DNA from: a bacterium 1XD21-13
GTDB taxonomy: Bacteria; Bacillota; Clostridia; Lachnospirales; Lachnospiraceae
Length of the DNA stretch: 64,000 bases
Direction: 5' to 3'
NCBI GenBank assembly: GCA_009917555.1
Contig: QZDX01000003.1
Span: forward strand, 62,001 to 126,000
The translations under genes were made by a program, and so were the position numbers. The notes below the pieces were generated by a model. That model saw only the letters and a list, made by a program, of their open reading frames with translations, had not been told where the DNA came from and ran no database searches. This document shows positions 1-7,676 of this stretch, piece after piece. Position 1 is the stretch's first letter. The number at the start of each line of letters is the position of its first letter.

Positions 1-157
1 AGCCGGACACTGGATATTGGAAAAGCCTCCGGCGGCTGGCTGATCCGGTCCCTGTCTTTGGGGGCGGTTGGGTGTGGGACCTGGAAGTGAATGAGAGTTT
101 AAGGTGATTGTGTTGACTAATTTAGAGGGAAGTGGGGGAAAAATTGCAGGAGTAATA

Positions 158-949
158 TTAGCCCAGGGCAGTATCCAGGATCATCATTAGGGTGAAGCCT
201 GTGGAGAAGAGGAGGGTGCCCAGGTTGGAGTGGGGGGCGGTGGAGGCTTCGGGGATTAGCTCTTCGACCACTACGTAGATCATGGCGCCGGCGGCGAAGC
301 TTAAGAGGTAGGGGAGGGTGGGGAGGATGTGGCTTGCGGCTATGAGGGTCAGGAGGGCTGCCAGGGGTTCTACGACGCCGGAGAGGATTCCCTGGAGGAA
401 TGCTTTTCCTTTTTTTATGCCCTCGGAGTGGAGGGGCATGGAGATGATGGCGCCCTCCGGGAAGTTCTGGATGGCGATGCCAAGGGACAGGGTAAGGGCG
501 CCGGCGGCGGTGAGGGTTTCGCTTCCGGCTATCCAGCCTGCCAGGACGATTCCGACTGCCATGCCCTCCGGGATGTTGTGGAGGGTGACGGCGAGTATGA
601 GCATGGTGGTCCGCTTTAGGTGGGAGTGGGGGCCCTCGGGCTCTTGGCTGTTTTGGTGCAGGTGGGGGATAGTTTTATCCAGAAGCAGCAGGAACAGGAT
701 TCCGATCCAGAAGCCGGTGACTGCCGGAATAAAGGCGAATTGGCCCATCGCTGCGGACTGCTCCATGGCGGGGATGAGCAGGCTCCACACGGAGGCGGCT
801 GTCATTACGCCAGCTGCGAAGCCGGTCAGGGCCTGCCGGAGACTGGGGCATAGGGTGCCGCTCATTAGGAAGACGCAGGCGGCGCCCAGGGAGGTACCGA
901 TAAAGGGCAGGAGGATTCCCTGCAGGATACTCGCTGTCATTTCTTGCAT
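158..949 (-). CDS. ZIP-family divalent metal transporter
   Basis: Integral membrane protein of the ZIP (ZupT-like) family, expected to move Zn2+ or related divalent cations across the cytoplasmic membrane. Seven to eight hydrophobic segments are visible, together with the two family motifs: HNIPEGMAVG in the fourth membrane helix and QNFPEGAIISMPL in the fifth. A His-rich loop (HLHQNSQ...HSH) precedes the first motif, as is usual for ZIP proteins. A longer frame opens at 1033, but the ATG at 949 has an AAGGAG site nine to ten bases upstream (960-965), so I place the start there, giving about 263 residues. It stands alone, divergent from the AraC gene. Substrate specificity cannot be read from the sequence. 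Confidence 0.9.
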   Translation of the reverse strand: MQEMTASILQGILLPFIGTSLGAACVFLMSGTLCPSLRQALTGFAAGVMTAASVWSLLIPAMEQSAAMGQFAFIPAVTGFWIGILFLLLLDKTIPHLHQNSQEPEGPHSHLKRTTMLILAVTLHNIPEGMAVGIVLAGWIAGSETLTAAGALTLSLGIAIQNFPEGAIISMPLHSEGIKKGKAFLQGILSGVVEPLAALLTLIAASHILPTLPYLLSFAAGAMIYVVVEELIPEASTAPHSNLGTLLFSTGFTLMMILDTALG

Positions 950-1211
950 GTTGGTTTTGCTCCTTTGAAATGGAATGGATTTTGCATGGAAAAATGCTTT
1001 ATGTGTAGATTTTGTTGATTGGAGGGTTTTCATACGTGGAAATTTTTAAATGAATCCGGGAAGCAAGCATAAAAATTTGACTACAAGCAAGCTTGACGCA
1101 TCTTTTTATGTTTGCTTTTTCGTTGTTTGAATTGTTATGAAAAATGAAGATATTTTACAAGACCTAGGAAAGGATTGGAGGTAAAATGGTTTTTGCAGGG
1201 AGGTGAGTTTG

Positions 1212-2054
1212 ATGAAAAAGGAAATACGGACAGTGGTATATGATGAGGAGCTTAAGATAGAGGCGTACCGGTTCGAGGGGATTGTGCAGCCCTTTCCCTG
1301 CCATTTTCATGAGCATTATGTCCTGGGGCTGGTGGAAAAGGGGGAGCGAGTGCTTTCCTTGAGAGATGGGGAGTATGCCATAGGGGAGGGGAGCCTCCTG
1401 CTTTTTAATCCGGGTGACAGCCATGCCTGTGTGCAGAGTGACGGGGGAACCTTTGATTACAGGGGGGTTAACATTTCTAAGGAGGTTATGCTGGACTTGG
1501 CTCATGAGGTCACGGGGAGGCGTGAGCTTACGGGCTTTTCCAGAAATGTAATCTGTGATGAGGAAGCGGGCTGCTGTCTGCGCTGTCTACATGAGATGGT
1601 TATGAGTGGAGAGGGAGGCTTTGGGAAAGAGGAAGCCTTGCTGCTTCTTGTCTCTCTTTTGATTGGAAATTATGGACAGCCCTTTGAGAGCTGCATCCCG
1701 GAGTGCAGGGAGGAGATTGAGAAAGCCTGTGAATATATGGAGCAGCATTTTATGGAACGCATTTATTTGGATCAGATATGCCGCCATGCGGGGCTTAGCA
1801 AGTCAACGCTGCTTCGTGCATTTACAAGGTCAAAGGGGGTGACGCCCTACCGCTATCTGGAGACCATCCGTATCAATGAGGCAAAAAAGCTGCTGGCCTG
1901 GGGGATTCCTCCTGTGGAGGCGGCCGTTCGGACAGGATTCTCGGATCAGAGCCATTTTACCAATTATTTTAATCAGTTTACAGGGCTTGCTCCGGGGATG
2001 TATGGGGAGATATTTTCGGAAAAGGACGGAGGTGGAAGCCGGCATGAGCAGTAG
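1212..2054 (+). CDS. AraC-family transcriptional regulator
   Basis: Cytoplasmic DNA-binding regulator. The N-terminal half is a cupin-like sensing domain (FHEHYVLGLVEKGE, then FNPGDSHAC), and the last 100 residues form the double helix-turn-helix of AraC proteins (YLDQICRHAGLSKSTLLRAF, then AVRTGFSDQSHFTNYFNQ). Length is normal for the family at 280 residues. The ATG at 1212 has GGGAGG at 1198-1203; a GTG at 1203 is in frame but lies inside that site. The 3' end overlaps the next gene by 11 bases and DUF2000 follows, so the three form one operon. It probably controls the adjacent exporter gene and itself; the inducer is unknown. Confidence 0.9.
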   Translation: MKKEIRTVVYDEELKIEAYRFEGIVQPFPCHFHEHYVLGLVEKGERVLSLRDGEYAIGEGSLLLFNPGDSHACVQSDGGTFDYRGVNISKEVMLDLAHEVTGRRELTGFSRNVICDEEAGCCLRCLHEMVMSGEGGFGKEEALLLLVSLLIGNYGQPFESCIPECREEIEKACEYMEQHFMERIYLDQICRHAGLSKSTLLRAFTRSKGVTPYRYLETIRINEAKKLLAWGIPPVEAAVRTGFSDQSHFTNYFNQFTGLAPGMYGEIFSEKDGGGSRHEQ

Positions 2055-2469
2055 GAGATTTATGAGGGGCAGTGAGTCTGGCCTTGCAGGGTGTTTGGCG
2101 GCAATGCTTACGATTATGGTATGGGGGACTACCTTTATATCTACCAAGCTTCTGCTTGCGGATTTTGGTCCCGTGGAGATCCTGTTTTTCCGCTTTGCTA
2201 TGGGATTTGGGGCTTCTGCGCTCTGCTTTGTCACGTGGAATTTTGCCATAAGGGCATTGGGGGCGGTGAAGACCAGCGCTTATATTTATATGGTTCCGGT
2301 TATAACGGTTGCCACCTCAGCTCTGGTGCTAAGGGAGCCGGTGACCTGGGCGTCTGTTATTGGGACGGCTCTGGCAGTTGCGGGGCTTTTCCTTTCCGAA
2401 TATAACGGAAAGCGTTTATTTTATAGTGGAGATGAAAAGGAGGAAAGAAAAAATGAATCTGCAGAATGA
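2044..2469 (+). pseudogene. EamA/DMT transporter with large in-frame internal deletion
   Basis: Remnant of a drug/metabolite transporter of the EamA family, which normally has about 300 residues, ten membrane helices and two EamA repeats. The first 45 residues match the start of the first repeat (MVWGTTFISTKLLL, EILFFRFAMGF). The sequence then passes directly into the end of the second repeat (SALCFVTWNFAIRALGAVK, YMVPVITVATSALVLREP). Roughly half the protein, including the centre, is missing, yet the frame is open to 141 residues. Expression is plausible: GGAGGTGG precedes the ATG, and it overlaps araC upstream and DUF2000 downstream. A working transporter is unlikely unless four-helix halves can dimerise. 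The deletion is inferred from family architecture. Confidence 0.7.
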
Positions 2470-2875
2470 AAAATGTGTCATGGTGATTGACGAGAGACTG
2501 CCCCTTGGCATTATAGCAAATACGGCGGCTATTATGGGCATTACCATTGGAAAGAAGCTGCCGGAGGTTGTGGGGGAGGATGTGTATGATGGAACGGGAA
2601 ACGGGCATTTGGGGATTATTGAGTTTCCGGTGCCGATTTTAAAGGGGAATGGGGAGATGATTAAGACTATTCGGGAAAAATTGTATGAGCCGGAATTTAC
2701 TGATTTGACAGTAGTTGATTTTTCGGATCTTGCCCAGGGCTGCAAGACCTATGAGGAGTTTGCGGAAAAGATGCGGGGGACGTCGGAGAGTGAGCTTAGC
2801 TATCTGGGGATTGCTCTTTGCGGGGCGAAGAAGAAAGTCAATCAATTAACGGGGAGCATGGGGCTGTTGCGGTGA
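2453..2875 (+). CDS. DUF2000 family protein
   Basis: Soluble 140-residue protein of the DUF2000 family, whose biochemical role is not established. It begins with the typical core (KCVMVIDERLPLGIIANTAAIMG) and keeps the later conserved stretches LGIALCGAKKKVNQLTGSMGLLR. The ATG at 2453 follows an AAAGGAGGAAAG site at ideal spacing and overlaps the 3' end of the exporter remnant by 17 bases. Genes of this family are often found behind an AraC regulator and an EamA exporter, as here, which suggests a shared pathway. The intact state of this gene beside a broken exporter suggests that it has its own use or that the deletion is recent. Confidence 0.85.
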   Translation: MNLQNEKCVMVIDERLPLGIIANTAAIMGITIGKKLPEVVGEDVYDGTGNGHLGIIEFPVPILKGNGEMIKTIREKLYEPEFTDLTVVDFSDLAQGCKTYEEFAEKMRGTSESELSYLGIALCGAKKKVNQLTGSMGLLR

Positions 2876-2958
2876 GGAGGAGATATAGCTGGAAAAGCAG
2901 GGCAATTTGTGAACGTATCATGGAGTGAAGCCTGAAAAGCCTGTCTTTCAATTCAGCA

Positions 2959-2987
2959 TTGATTTTTATTGGTGCAAAATTTATACT
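2959..2987 (+). promoter_or_regulatory. Sigma-A type promoter for the YjbR-EVE gene
   Basis: TTGATT at 2959-2964 and TATACT at 2982-2987 are separated by 17 bases, in the AT-rich gap between the DUF2000 gene and the gene at 3110. No other feature was seen in the 2876-3109 gap. Confidence 0.6.
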
Positions 2988-3109
2988 ATATACAGAGTAA
3001 AAACAAGCAATCAGAGCTTTGGCAAACGCTGTCTCATATGTGTTTTTTTCACGAGAGAGAGCGGGAATGAATGCCGATTTTCAAGAAATCATAAAGCGGG
3101 GCTTTCAGC

Positions 3110-3895
3110 ATGAAAAGGACAAACGAAGATCAAGACATTATCTCCTTACGTCAGGATATTTTAAAATTCGCTTTGGAGCGTTACCAGACGGAGCCGGATT
3201 ATCCCTGGAATTCTCAGACGGATGCGGTCCTGCGCCACAAGGACACACGAAAATGGTACGGGCTGATTATGCGTCTTCCAAGGGAGCGGTTAGGGCTTTC
3301 AGGAAAGGACTGTGTGGATATCCTGAATATAAAATGTGACCCGGTTCTTGGCGGCTCGCTTCGCATGGAGGAGGGCTTTCTGCCTGCTTACCATATGAAT
3401 CGGGAAACCTGGATTACCATTCTTCTGGACGGTACGGTGGACAGGGAGAAGATATTTCCCCTGTTGGAAATGAGCTTTGACCTTACGGCAAGCCGTGGGA
3501 GCAAGGGGCAGGAGGGTGGGAAAAAGAGCAGGGTCTGGATTGTTCCTGCAAATCCAAAATATTACGATCTGAAGAGAGCATTTTCCCAAAGTGAGACGAT
3601 TCTCTGGAAGCAGAGCAGCCATATTTCGGTGGAGGATCGGGTCTTTCTCTATGTGGCCGCCCCGGTTTCCGCAATTCTCTATCAGTGCCAGGCGGTAGAG
3701 GTGGACATTCCCTATAAATATGATGATGGAAAGCTGCACATGAGCCGTGTGATGAAGCTGAAGCGGCTTGCAGAGTATGCACCAGATTTTCTGACTTGGA
3801 ATAAGCTTAAGGAGTATGGCGTTTCCGCTGTCCGTGGCCCCAGAAGTATGCCGGATAGTCTGCTGCGTGAGATTGAGATGGAGGGGTTGACATAA
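3110..3895 (+). CDS. MmcQ/YjbR-type DNA-binding protein fused to an EVE/PUA-like domain
   Basis: Two-domain cytoplasmic protein of 261 residues. Residues 10 to about 120 match the MmcQ/YjbR fold (LKFALERYQTEPDYPW, RKWYGLIMRLPRERLG, ITILLDGTVDREKI). Residues from about 140 on resemble an EVE/PUA-like domain (SRVWIVPANPKYYDL, ILWKQSSHISVEDRVFLYV). YjbR-family proteins are thought to bind DNA, and EVE-like folds often recognise modified bases. The exact role of the fusion is unknown. It is monocistronic, with its own promoter at 2959 and a strong terminator right after the stop. The start ATG has only a weak site (GCGGGG). Confidence 0.75.
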   Translation: MKRTNEDQDIISLRQDILKFALERYQTEPDYPWNSQTDAVLRHKDTRKWYGLIMRLPRERLGLSGKDCVDILNIKCDPVLGGSLRMEEGFLPAYHMNRETWITILLDGTVDREKIFPLLEMSFDLTASRGSKGQEGGKKSRVWIVPANPKYYDLKRAFSQSETILWKQSSHISVEDRVFLYVAAPVSAILYQCQAVEVDIPYKYDDGKLHMSRVMKLKRLAEYAPDFLTWNKLKEYGVSAVRGPRSMPDSLLREIEMEGLT

Positions 3896-3959
3896 GATAG
3901 TAAATGGAAACGTACACAATACAATCGCTAAGACGCATACCCATATTACCTCAAACGAA

Positions 3960-3996
3960 AACAGATAGAAACAAGTTTCCCTTATTTCTATCTGTT
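3960..3996. terminator. Bidirectional intrinsic terminator
   Basis: A perfect 12-bp stem (AACAGATAGAAA at 3960-3971 with its complement at 3985-3996) is followed by a run of T at 3999-4005 on the plus strand, ending the YjbR-EVE transcript. The stop codon of the minus-strand toxin gene (3988-3990) lies inside the right arm, so the two convergent genes share the hairpin. Confidence 0.8.
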
Positions 3997-4332
3997 AATT
4001 TTTTTCATTTTCTTTATAATTGACTGCCAGTACATTCTATCTTTTAACACACGAATAACCGTAACAGTATTTTTCTCAACAACAAAGAAAATCAAATATG
4101 TACTATATGGTTTAAAATAAACCTCTAATTCTTCTATAATGTAACCTGTACTTTCGTAACCTGTGGGAAATACATTTAATTCTTTGATTGCTTTTTTAAT
4201 CTTTTTGGAAAAATTTTCTGCATATTCCCGATATTTAAAAGTGGTAAGAATATATTTTTTCGTTTGTTTAATATCTGTAAGGGCATCCTTTGATAAAAGA
4301 ACCTTGTATTTACCTGCTTTCTCCATAGGCAT
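3988..4332 (-). CDS. RelE/ParE-type toxin
   Basis: Toxin of a type II toxin-antitoxin pair, 114 residues, with the RelE/ParE pattern: N-terminal KYKVLLSKDALTDIKQTKKYI, a helical stretch with regular Lys/Glu, then strands (YFKPYSTYLIFFVVEKNTVTVIRVL) ending in the characteristic R-V-L-K-D-R. Family members either cleave ribosome-bound mRNA or inhibit gyrase; which applies cannot be told. The ATG overlaps the antitoxin stop by one base (TAATG), so translation is coupled. A second ATG two codons later is possible. Composition is visibly more AT-rich than the flanking housekeeping genes, consistent with horizontal acquisition. Confidence 0.85.
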   Translation of the reverse strand: MPMEKAGKYKVLLSKDALTDIKQTKKYILTTFKYREYAENFSKKIKKAIKELNVFPTGYESTGYIIEELEVYFKPYSTYLIFFVVEKNTVTVIRVLKDRMYWQSIIKKMKKINR

Positions 4333-4502
4333 TAAATTTTATCAAGTTCCTCCCATGCTTCTTCTATTGTGTATACTTTTCCATTCTTCATACTTTGAAT
4401 GCCTTTTTCAAGCTCAGCATGTAAAGCATAAATAGCGTCCTGCTCAGAATAGTTACAATTTATGACATTGTTTTTTATGATTGATTGTGCCTCTGGTGCC
4501 AT
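4332..4502 (-). CDS. Small antitoxin partner of the ParE-like toxin
   Basis: Reading the minus strand from 4502 gives a 56-residue acidic protein beginning MAPEAQSIIKNN and ending EEAWEELDKI, with an ideal GGAGGTGA site upstream. It directly precedes and overlaps the toxin gene by one base, the standard antitoxin-first arrangement. The Glu-rich C-terminus (YTIEEAWEELDKI) probably wraps the toxin, and the N-terminal part should bind the operator. No family was recognised, so the call rests on length, acidity, position and coupling. Confidence 0.75.
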   Translation of the reverse strand: MAPEAQSIIKNNVINCNYSEQDAIYALHAELEKGIQSMKNGKVYTIEEAWEELDKI

Positions 4503-4584
4503 AATATCACCTCCTGGTTCATGATTTTATTATACATGAAGTATGCCTATATTACAATATTCTATACTTTTTTATTTTTGTTTA

Positions 4585-4637
4585 GGTACCCTCAGTGTAC
4601 AAGGGGGCCGTGTGGCCCTTTGTACACTGAGGATACC
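4585..4637. repeat. Long near-perfect hairpin between toxin-antitoxin locus and GntR operon
   Basis: Arms of 24-25 bases (4585-4609 and 4614-4637, starting GGTACCCTCAGTGTACAA) pair almost completely around a GTGT loop. There is no T-run on the plus strand. On the minus strand the arm is followed by an AT-rich stretch, so it may end a lost minus-strand gene. An open minus-strand frame across 4572-4814 has one hydrophobic segment (VFPCMQIAFIGLIVYGIL) and could be the rest of such a gene. I see no other feature in the 4503-4815 gap. Confidence 0.55.
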
Positions 4638-4815
4638 ATAAACGATTAACCCAATAAAGGCTATTTGCATACAAGGAAACACAATTGTATTTATCCATAC
4701 ATTTATAAGTGTTGGTATGCTTCTTCCCACGAGAGCCAAAAGATAAAAAGGCCGAAGATATTCCCTGGCAGAATGTGACCCTGAAATCGTATTTCTTAAA
4801 AAATGCGAAAGCATA

Positions 4816-4844
4816 TTGACACATAAGTGCTTTAAGTATATAGT
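4816..4844 (+). promoter_or_regulatory. Promoter of the GntR-ABC operon
   Basis: TTGACA at 4816-4821 and TATAGT at 4839-4844 with a 17-base spacer. The -10 region and the following AT-alternating stretch (AGTATATAGTGTGTATATAA) form a partial dyad of the sort bound by YtrA-type GntR repressors, which suggests autorepression by the first gene of the operon. Confidence 0.7.
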
Positions 4845-4882
4845 GTGTATATAATAACATCACACTAAAGGAGGCAGGGTAT

Positions 4883-5260
4883 TTGAAGATTGTCATCTCT
4901 AACACATCGGAAGCCCCCCTTTACCAGCAGATCAAGGATCAGATTAAAGACGCCATCTTAAAAGGAGAGCTTGTAGAGGGCGACGCACTTCCCTCCATCC
5001 GTGCCTTTGCAAATGATTTAAAGGTCAGCGTTTTAACCATACGGAGAGTCTATGATGAACTGGAGCAAGAGGGATTTATCACAAGCCAGGTGGGGATCGG
5101 CACCTTTGTTTCAACAAGCAACATTGAGTTGCTGCGGGATTCCAAGCGGCGGCTTGTGGAGAAAAAAATGCTTGATATGCTTCAGACAGCGAAATCTCTG
5201 GGCATCAGTAAAGAGGAATTAAATGCTATGATGGACATTTTGTACGAGGAGGAAAACTGA
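4883..5260 (+). CDS. GntR-family (YtrA-type) transcriptional regulator
   Basis: A 125-residue repressor. Residues 10-75 form the GntR winged helix (LYQQIKDQIKDAILKGE, LPSIRAFANDLKVSVLTIRR), followed by a short C-terminal helical tail, which is the compact YtrA subfamily layout without a metabolite-binding domain. The start is TTG at 4883, eight bases after AAAGGAGG. The gene abuts the ABC ATPase gene (next ATG at 5261). YtrA-type regulators usually repress their own operon and respond to cell-wall-active compounds; that is inferred here from family and context. Confidence 0.9.
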   Translation: MKIVISNTSEAPLYQQIKDQIKDAILKGELVEGDALPSIRAFANDLKVSVLTIRRVYDELEQEGFITSQVGIGTFVSTSNIELLRDSKRRLVEKKMLDMLQTAKSLGISKEELNAMMDILYEEEN

Positions 5261-6130
5261 ATGGATAAGATTTTGGAGGTCTCCGTGTTAAACAAAAGCT
5301 ATGGTGATTTTGCCCTGTGTGATATTTCCTTTTACTTGCCGGAGGGCTGCATTACGGGATTTGTGGGAATCAACGGAGCGGGAAAAACCACAACGCTTCG
5401 AAGTATCCTGGGGCTTACAAATAAGGTGTCGGGAGCTGTAAATTTTTTCGGCATGGATATGGCCGGCAATGAAAATAAAATAAAGGACCGCATTGGCATT
5501 GTCCTTGGGGACGGATGCTTTTATGAGGAATTAACGCTTTTAGAGATGAAAAATGTGATTGCCCCTGCCTACAAGAATTGGTGCGAGCAGGATTTTGCAG
5601 ATTACATGGAGCAATTTTCCTTGAATCCCAGGCAGAAAATCAATACTCTGTCAAAGGGAATGCGTATGAAATACGCCTTAGCCCTGGCGCTTTCCCATAA
5701 AGCGGAGCTGCTTATCATGGACGAACCCACAAGCGGGCTTGACCCGTTGGTGCGAAGCCAGCTTTTAAAAATACTAAAGGACTATATGAACAGAGGCGGA
5801 AGAGGCGTATTTTTCTCGACACACATTACTTCCGATTTGGAAAAGACTGCAGATATGCTGATTATGATTGACGGCGGTCAGATTGTTTTTCAAGAGGAAA
5901 AGGATCAGCTGCTTGACAGCTACCGAATCATAAAGGGCGGTACGGAAAAGCTGAATATGGATACAAGAGGATATTTCCTAAATATTGAGGAAAATGCTTT
6001 TGGCTTTATGGGAATTACAAATCAGGCTTCTCATGTCATGGAGCATATGCAGGATGTTCTCGTAGAAAAAGCCACTATCGAGGATATTATGCTTGCCAAT
6101 GTGGAAAGGAGGAAGAGGGATGCTGTTTAG
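5261..6130 (+). CDS. ABC transporter ATP-binding protein
   Basis: Cytoplasmic ATPase of an ABC-2 type exporter, 289 residues. The Walker A motif is GINGAGKTT (residues about 37-45), the signature is a diverged LSKGMRMK, and Walker B is LLIMDEPTSGLDP, followed by the H-loop STHIT. The C-terminal 80 residues are a variable substrate or permease contact region. It lies directly between the GntR regulator and the permease and overlaps the latter by 11 bases, so the three are one operon. The substrate is unknown; YtrA-linked exporters are often tied to peptide antibiotic or wall stress. Confidence 0.92.
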   Translation: MDKILEVSVLNKSYGDFALCDISFYLPEGCITGFVGINGAGKTTTLRSILGLTNKVSGAVNFFGMDMAGNENKIKDRIGIVLGDGCFYEELTLLEMKNVIAPAYKNWCEQDFADYMEQFSLNPRQKINTLSKGMRMKYALALALSHKAELLIMDEPTSGLDPLVRSQLLKILKDYMNRGGRGVFFSTHITSDLEKTADMLIMIDGGQIVFQEEKDQLLDSYRIIKGGTEKLNMDTRGYFLNIEENAFGFMGITNQASHVMEHMQDVLVEKATIEDIMLANVERRKRDAV

Positions 6131-6761
6131 CTTGGTGAAAAAGGATTTTTTGATTGTAAAGAAATATGCTGGCATTATGCTTCTGGCATCATTTCTGATT
6201 CCCCCTGTTATGCTCTGGCGGGCACCGGAGGCGACAGGGGCAATGGGATTTACACTTGCTGTTATTTTTAGCATTTTCATGCTGACCCAGTATGTTGCCT
6301 TAAAGGAGTACCAATATCCAAAGGCAACGACCCTCCTTTGCGCTTTGCCCTATCCCCGTAAAATGATTGTGCTCTCAAAATATTGTTTTTGCTTGATTAT
6401 TTATGGGGTATGCTGTCTTGTTTTTGGAATTGACACGCTTCTTTTTCCAAGGCTGGGAGCATTTGATATTCGAATGGCAGTTATCATTTTTTTGATCATC
6501 AGCTTGTTGTTATCTTTTTACTTTCCTGCTTTGTACAGGCTGGGATATGAGAGGACAAAATTTGTCTTTGTCATCATTATCATGGCATCCCCTGTTTTGT
6601 TTGGTTTCCTGTTTAAGCCGGAAAATGCCATAAGATTTGAGTTTTTAGATACTGTTTCTACCACAGCGATCATTGTTTTGGGCGTTATGGTCAGTCTTGC
6701 TGCTTTTTCCATATCTGCTGCTGTGTCTATTAGGTTTTTTGAGAAAAGTGATTTGACATAG
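6120..6761 (+). CDS. ABC-2 transporter permease
   Basis: Membrane partner of the preceding ATPase, 213 residues with about six hydrophobic segments and the typical N-terminus LVKKDFLIVKKY. The ATG at 6120 follows GGAGGAAGAGGG. An upstream in-frame start at 6093 would add nine residues inside the ATPase gene and lacks a good site. The conserved stretch YVALKEYQYPKATTLLCALPYPR is characteristic of permeases paired with GntR-YtrA operons in Clostridia. The protein ends EKSDLT, followed by a short gap with a small dyad before the DUF3592 gene. Confidence 0.88.
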   Translation: MLFSLVKKDFLIVKKYAGIMLLASFLIPPVMLWRAPEATGAMGFTLAVIFSIFMLTQYVALKEYQYPKATTLLCALPYPRKMIVLSKYCFCLIIYGVCCLVFGIDTLLFPRLGAFDIRMAVIIFLIISLLLSFYFPALYRLGYERTKFVFVIIIMASPVLFGFLFKPENAIRFEFLDTVSTTAIIVLGVMVSLAAFSISAAVSIRFFEKSDLT

Positions 6762-6835
6762 CCGAAGTGACTTTACCCTTTCGTACTGTTGCGTAGCAAC
6801 TTAAAACAGTATGGAACTGGAATAGGAGGTTTTTC

Positions 6836-7222
6836 ATGGAGCGTGATGTAATAGTTCTGTATATGGTAGCGGGCTTGGCATTTTCCTTTGCCTTATTTAA
6901 CGGTCTTCTTTTTGCGGTAAAACGTGGAAAGACAATGAAAACCAATGGAACGATTGTTTCCATAAAATCGACAAATCCCACAAATGAAAAATGGCGCAAT
7001 GCAAAATTGGCAGAGGTTTCCTACCGTGTGCAGGATAGAAACATTGTATCGAAGAATCGCATACAAGTTCCCTCGGCGTCCAGGGTAGGAACACCGATTG
7101 CCATTCGCTATGACCGAAGCCAGCCGGAGAGGATATACAGTTATTCGGTGAAGCGGATCCTTGTGGGATTTGTCATTGGCATAGGCAGTGTGTTGGTGGC
7201 GGTATTGATGCAGGTGCATTAG
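6836..7222 (+). CDS. DUF3592-like small membrane protein
   Basis: A 128-residue protein with one N-terminal membrane segment (LYMVAGLAFSFALFNGLLFAV), a middle soluble region of about 75 residues with beta character (NGTIVSIKSTNP, KLAEVSYRVQDRNI, IRYDRSQPERIYSY), and a second membrane segment at the C-terminus (ILVGFVIGIGSVLVAVLM). This topology and the 'Y.v.g.......p...G....v.Yd...P' pattern fit DUF3592. AGGAGG precedes the ATG at good spacing. It lies 75 bases after the ABC operon and may be read from it. Function unknown. Confidence 0.75.
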   Translation: MERDVIVLYMVAGLAFSFALFNGLLFAVKRGKTMKTNGTIVSIKSTNPTNEKWRNAKLAEVSYRVQDRNIVSKNRIQVPSASRVGTPIAIRYDRSQPERIYSYSVKRILVGFVIGIGSVLVAVLMQVH

Positions 7223-7262
7223 AGTAAAATTATGAAGAAAAGCCGGGATAAACTGCCGGCGA

Positions 7263-7535
7263 TTACTTTTTCCAGCGCTTCAAGGTCGGAAACCATTCCA
7301 GCATAGCTTTTCGTGCCTCGTCCTCACTCATATTGGGATTGGCCGCCGCCATATTCGGCACGCATATCTCAATCATTTCTTCCATGGTGCCCTGAAAGGT
7401 AAACGTACCATTTTCAAAGCAATATTTGCAGTATTCTTCATTTTTGCGGCCATCGGCATTTGTTCCGTACAACTCGTCCGTATCTCCCAGGGGCATACCA
7501 CAGCACTGGCAAAATTTCTGATTCATTTCGTTCAT
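7263..7535 (-). CDS. Putative zinc-ribbon protein
   Basis: A 90-residue protein with an N-terminal zinc ribbon: CQCCGMPL and, 24 residues later, CKYC, followed by a helical acidic tail that ends WFPTLKRWKK. This matches the 'putative zinc ribbon domain' family common in Clostridia, whose role is not known. The stop lies 40 bases from that of the convergent DUF3592 gene; a short GCCGG inverted repeat (7241-7260) may separate them. Four cysteines are intact. Confidence 0.85.
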   Translation of the reverse strand: MNEMNQKFCQCCGMPLGDTDELYGTNADGRKNEEYCKYCFENGTFTFQGTMEEMIEICVPNMAAANPNMSEDEARKAMLEWFPTLKRWKK

Positions 7536-7676
7536 TTTCGTTACCTCATTCTTTCTACATGTGTTTAAAGTTTAGCTGCCATCTCTTGACAAAGGCGTGT
7601 GTGCCTTTATAAGAGCTGCTATGGTATTAGTATAAAACATATAACCTGACACCTTTTGTCAGTGTTTATTTTTTAT

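Noticed and set aside
318-968. Long plus-strand open frame opposite the ZIP gene
   Set aside because: It mirrors the high-G+C codon pattern of the ZIP gene, has no ribosome site and shows no family features.
4582-4905. 107-codon minus-strand frame
   Set aside because: It runs through the GntR promoter and start and through the hairpin; no family features.
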